Source: an uncultured Clostridium sp. (GTDB lineage Bacteria > Bacillota > Clostridia > Lachnospirales > Lachnospiraceae). Taken from it: 8,450 bases of DNA. The notes below the pieces were generated by a model that worked only from the letters and a program-made list of their open reading frames with translations, was not told where the DNA came from and made no database searches. Numbering within the stretch: position 1 is the first letter of the stretch; each line of letters opens with the position of its first letter. Made by a program: the position numbers and the translations under genes. Below are positions 5,553 through 8,450 of this stretch, piece after piece. Where the stretch lies: positions 1-8,450 of the forward strand of contig CATWBR010000183.1 in NCBI GenBank assembly GCA_958349075.1, in the 5' to 3' direction.

Positions 5553-6890
5553 TCAGAGCCCATACTCTTTTATCTTATACTGAAGGGACCTCTCACTGAT
5601 CTCCAGTGCAAGCGCCGTGCGTCTCCGGTTGAAACCATTCTGCTTCAGAGAAAATGCTATCATCTTTTTCTCCATATCTTTCAATGTGTCACTCCCCTTC
5701 ACGGTGAGGTATCCCTCTTTTTCCGCCTGGTTCTGTTTTACCATATAAATGGACGGCAGAAACAGCTCATCCTTTTCTATCATACTTCCGGAAGAAAGTA
5801 AAATGGCCCGCTGAATAATGTTTTCAAATTCACGTACATTTCCATAGAAAGGATAACCGCGCAGAGCTTCATATGCGTCTTCCGTTATCCCCGTCACATT
5901 TTTGTTAAAGGCAATATTATATTTATTGATAAAGTAGGGCACCAGCTTTGAAATATCCTCCATCCTTTCGCGGAGGGGAGGAATCTGAAGGTTAATCACG
6001 TTGATACGGTAATACAGATCACTCCGGAACCGGCCTGAAGCCATCTCCTCCTCCATGTTGCGGTTGGTGGCACAGATAATCCTGACATCTACCGAATGAG
6101 CCTCCCCTCCGATTGGGCTGACCTCCCTTTCCTGAAGGAACCGCAAAAGTTTCGACTGGAGCCGCAGATCCATCTCCCCTATCTCATCCAGAAATAGAGT
6201 TCCTTTGTCCGCCCTGCGTATAATTCCGACCTCATCTTTTACCGCTCCGGTAAAGGAGCCTTTTTTATAGCCGAATAATTCACTTTCCAAAAGATTTTCC
6301 GGAAGCGCCGCACAGTTGAGTGCAATGAACGGTTTATCCCTCCGTATGCCTGAAAAGTGGATTTCCCTGGCCACCAGTTCTTTACCCGTTCCGCTCTCCC
6401 CGGTAATAAGTACATTGGCATTGACATCCTTAACCTGATGAATCAGGCCGAAAATCTTCCTCATAGAGGCCGATTCCCCGATAATCCTGCTGCGGGCAAC
6501 TCCCTCCAAGCTTACAATCCGTCTGCTCATTTTCACCTGTTCCGCCGCCTGATTGAGCAGGGCCATCAACTGTTCCGACTGAATGGGTTTACTGATAAAA
6601 TAGAATGCTCCGGCACGTATGGCCTGAATCGAACTGTCGATCGAAGGAAATGCCGTCATCACAATAATCCTGGCCTGTGAATCCTGCTTGAGCAGCCGTT
6701 TCATTACATCAAACCCGTCCTCCCTGCCCAGTCTTATGTCTAACAGGACAAGGGCAACCTGCTCTTTACTGAAAATATCCAGTGCATCTTTGGAACACTC
6801 CGCCGTATATACCTGATACTCCCCCTCTGCCAGAAAGGTAAGCGCTTTTAGTACCTTAGGTTCATCATCCACAATCAACAGCTTTTCCAT
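5553..6890 (-). CDS. NtrC-family sigma-54-dependent response regulator
   Basis: This 445-residue cytoplasmic activator has the classic three-part layout. The receiver domain (1-115) has the acidic pair D8/D9, phosphoacceptor D51, T79 and K101. The AAA+ domain (about 135-365) has Walker A GESGTGKE (164-171), Walker B LFLDE (232-236) and PPLRER with the arginine-finger region (304-309). The C-terminal Fis-type helix-turn-helix (about 405-443) ends in RRRTALALEISERSLQYKI. The sigma-54-contacting loop reads GSFTGA (211-216) instead of the usual GAFTGA. The start at ATG 6890 is preferred to a GTG at 6902 because GGGGAG lies just before it and similarity begins at residue 2. It overlaps the kinase gene by 26 bases, so the two are coupled. 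The sigma-54 promoter at 3015-3031 is its likely target. Confidence 0.95.
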   Translation of the reverse strand: MEKLLIVDDEPKVLKALTFLAEGEYQVYTAECSKDALDIFSKEQVALVLLDIRLGREDGFDVMKRLLKQDSQARIIVMTAFPSIDSSIQAIRAGAFYFISKPIQSEQLMALLNQAAEQVKMSRRIVSLEGVARSRIIGESASMRKIFGLIHQVKDVNANVLITGESGTGKELVAREIHFSGIRRDKPFIALNCAALPENLLESELFGYKKGSFTGAVKDEVGIIRRADKGTLFLDEIGEMDLRLQSKLLRFLQEREVSPIGGEAHSVDVRIICATNRNMEEEMASGRFRSDLYYRINVINLQIPPLRERMEDISKLVPYFINKYNIAFNKNVTGITEDAYEALRGYPFYGNVREFENIIQRAILLSSGSMIEKDELFLPSIYMVKQNQAEKEGYLTVKGSDTLKDMEKKMIAFSLKQNGFNRRRTALALEISERSLQYKIKEYGL

Positions 6891-8450
6891 CGCTCTCCCC
6901 ACTTTCCATCTCTATGATAAACGAGGTTCCCTGAACCTCTCTGCGCGCCTCAATTCTTCCTCCGTTTTCTTCCACCAGTTGGCGGACTACGAAAAGTCCC
7001 AGCCCGTTTCCAAAACTTTTTGTTGTAAAGAAGGGGTCGAACAGGTACTTCATTCCCTCCTCCGTGAGGCCGCAGCCATTATCCGTTATGGTAACCCTGA
7101 CCTGTCCGTTCTCTTTTTCCGCCGAAATACGGATTTCCGGTTCCTGGATTTCCGCGACAGCGTCCACACCGTTGAGAAGAATATTTAAGAAAACCTGCCT
7201 GAAATGATTCCTGTCAAAGACAATGCTGAGAGCATCCGGCAAATCCAGGATCACCTCCACCTCCCTGAGCTGGTTGTGTGAGAAAGACAGGGCATTCTCC
7301 ACCTCCTCGCCAAGCCGCAGCACTCTTCGTTCCGGCTTTCTGGGGGAGGTATATTCGATAAATTCCTTAATCAGCATGTCTATTCTGTCTATCTCCGGAG
7401 GAACATCTTCCGCCACGGTCATCATAAATTCACGGTTGTCGATCTTTTTGGGGATCTGCTCCGTATAGAGGCGTATGGAAGTCAGCGGGTTTCTGATTTC
7501 ATGGGCAATCGAGGAAATCACCTTATCCATAAACTGCATCTTATCATATTCCCGAAGTTTTTCATTCATCTTCTTCTGCTGCTCAATTTCCCTGGCCAGC
7601 ACCATCTTCAGATTATGGTTCAGCCGGTTATAAATTATAATAATTGTCAGCGCAATCAGCAGAATAACAGCAACCACAGCCAGTATGATGCGGATTCGTT
7701 TTGATGCATCGGGCCTTGGCTTGCCAAACCACTTCCGGTAAAGCTGATCATAAGTCCCGTTTTCCTTGGCAATGGAAATTCCCCTGTTAATCTCCTCCAT
7801 CAGCTCCGCATTATTTTTAGAAACAGCTACCGCATATGCCCTCTCGTTAAATGCATCGCCAACCACTTTTACATCATTCTCCATCCCGTAGCGGATCAGA
7901 AAAAAATTCACGGCCAGCGTATCGCCGACAATGGCATCCACCTCACCGTCTACAAGTGCCTTGAGAACCGCCTCCGTATTGTCATAAACGCTCATCTGCA
8001 GATCGGTGATTTTGTCCAGTCTGGAATCGTAGCTGTCCCCAAAATCAATTCCAATCCGGCGTCCGCTCAGATCAGAGAGGCTGAGTATGTCACGGTTCTG
8101 CTCAAGAACAAAAAGGGAGTCTGTATTGAGCACCAGTGTACTGCTGTATACAAATTTATTTTTCCTGTTTTCCGTCACCTTCATCCCCTGAATAATATCT
8201 GCATACCCCTTATCCAAAGAATCGTATGTTTCCTCCCATGCCATGGGTTGAAATTCAATCTGCATATCGGTAAACAGACTGACGGCCTTCATCAAATCCA
8301 CATTAAAGCCCTTATAAGCGCCGTCCTGATCTACAAACTCATAGGGCGGAAAATTATTATCTCCCGCAACGATATAGATTTTATCGGAGGCCAGTGACGG
8401 AAACGCATTACAGCATAAAAATACAATGGCAATTGCAGGCAGAAATAATT
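6865..8450 (-). CDS. Histidine kinase with fused solute-binding sensor domain (5' end outside window)
   Basis: The open frame runs off the window end at 8450; 527 residues are visible. The first 21 or so (LFLPAIAIVFLCC...SLAS) are the hydrophobic core of a signal peptide, so only a few codons are missing. Residues about 23-242 form an amino-acid-type solute-binding domain (PPYEF, YKGFNVDL, then TENR at 92-95 and GD at 175-176). A single membrane helix follows at about 252-275, then a short charged linker with no HAMP or PAS domain. The HisKA domain has H316 in SIAHEIRNPLTS. The ATPase domain has the N-box near N373 and N377, then DNGCG and GNGLGL. It should autophosphorylate at H316 in response to an extracytoplasmic ligand and pass the phosphate to D51 of the overlapping regulator. 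An internal GTG at 8301 is not the start, because it would cut the binding domain. Confidence 0.94.
   Translation of the reverse strand, partial: LFLPAIAIVFLCCNAFPSLASDKIYIVAGDNNFPPYEFVDQDGAYKGFNVDLMKAVSLFTDMQIEFQPMAWEETYDSLDKGYADIIQGMKVTENRKNKFVYSSTLVLNTDSLFVLEQNRDILSLSDLSGRRIGIDFGDSYDSRLDKITDLQMSVYDNTEAVLKALVDGEVDAIVGDTLAVNFFLIRYGMENDVKVVGDAFNERAYAVAVSKNNAELMEEINRGISIAKENGTYDQLYRKWFGKPRPDASKRIRIILAVVAVILLIALTIIIIYNRLNHNLKMVLAREIEQQKKMNEKLREYDKMQFMDKVISSIAHEIRNPLTSIRLYTEQIPKKIDNREFMMTVAEDVPPEIDRIDMLIKEFIEYTSPRKPERRVLRLGEEVENALSFSHNQLREVEVILDLPDALSIVFDRNHFRQVFLNILLNGVDAVAEIQEPEIRISAEKENGQVRVTITDNGCGLTEEGMKYLFDPFFTTKSFGNGLGLFVVRQLVEENGGRIEARREVQGTSFIIEMESGESDGKAVDCG

Noticed and set aside
5445..5801. 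A plus-strand open frame beginning in the convergent intergenic region
   Set aside because: It starts inside terminator hairpins, runs antisense to the activator gene and resembles no family.
6891..6902. GTG start for the response regulator four codons upstream
   Set aside because: The bases of these codons form the ribosome binding site (GGGGAG) for the ATG at 6890.
7763..7780. TTGGCA-like sequence resembling a second sigma-54 promoter
   Set aside because: It lacks the TTGC element at the -12 spacing and lies inside the kinase coding region.
8299..8301. GTG at 8301 as the start of the histidine kinase
   Set aside because: The frame continues without a stop to the window end and encodes the signal peptide and the first lobe of the binding domain (PPYEF, YKGFN).

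Overview
The window looks like a piece of a Firmicutes chromosome, most likely a clostridial (Lachnospiraceae-type) genome of roughly 50% GC. Three things support this: strong GGAGG-type ribosome binding sites, a Gram-positive style luxS, and a YfcC/DcuC-family carrier controlled from a sigma-54 promoter. The genus is a guess. No rRNA, tRNA, CRISPR array or insertion sequence was seen.

Layout. (1) 45-539 (+) is luxS, the S-ribosylhomocysteine lyase that also makes the AI-2 precursor. (2) 632-2831 (-) is a two-gene type II restriction-modification operon. A Dam-like N6-adenine methyltransferase comes first and overlaps by 17 bases the gene for a PD-(D/E)XK restriction endonuclease of a family I could not name. 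(3) 2832-3093 is a dense divergent regulatory region. It holds the sigma-70-type promoter of the methyltransferase, a 29-bp inverted repeat, an AT-rich stretch and an excellent -24/-12 sigma-54 promoter. (4) 3094-5368 (+) is a two-gene operon, a nitrilase-superfamily C-N hydrolase followed by a YfcC-family membrane carrier. (5) 5369-5552 is a convergent intergenic region with hairpin terminators. (6) 5553-8450 (-) is a two-component system: a histidine kinase whose extracytoplasmic sensor is an amino-acid-type solute-binding domain (its first codons lie beyond the window end), overlapping by 26 bases an NtrC-type sigma-54 activator.

How it may work together. The only visible sigma-54 promoter lies in front of the hydrolase-carrier operon, and the only visible sigma-54 activator is encoded immediately downstream, facing it. 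The simplest model is a self-contained catabolic module. The fused binding domain senses an amino-acid-like compound outside the cell, and the kinase phosphorylates the activator. The activator binds the inverted repeat about 117 bp upstream of the expected transcription start and switches on the carrier and the amide/ureide/nitrile-type hydrolase. The substrate is unknown. The restriction-modification operon sits between luxS and this module, and its promoter shares the intergenic region with the putative enhancer.
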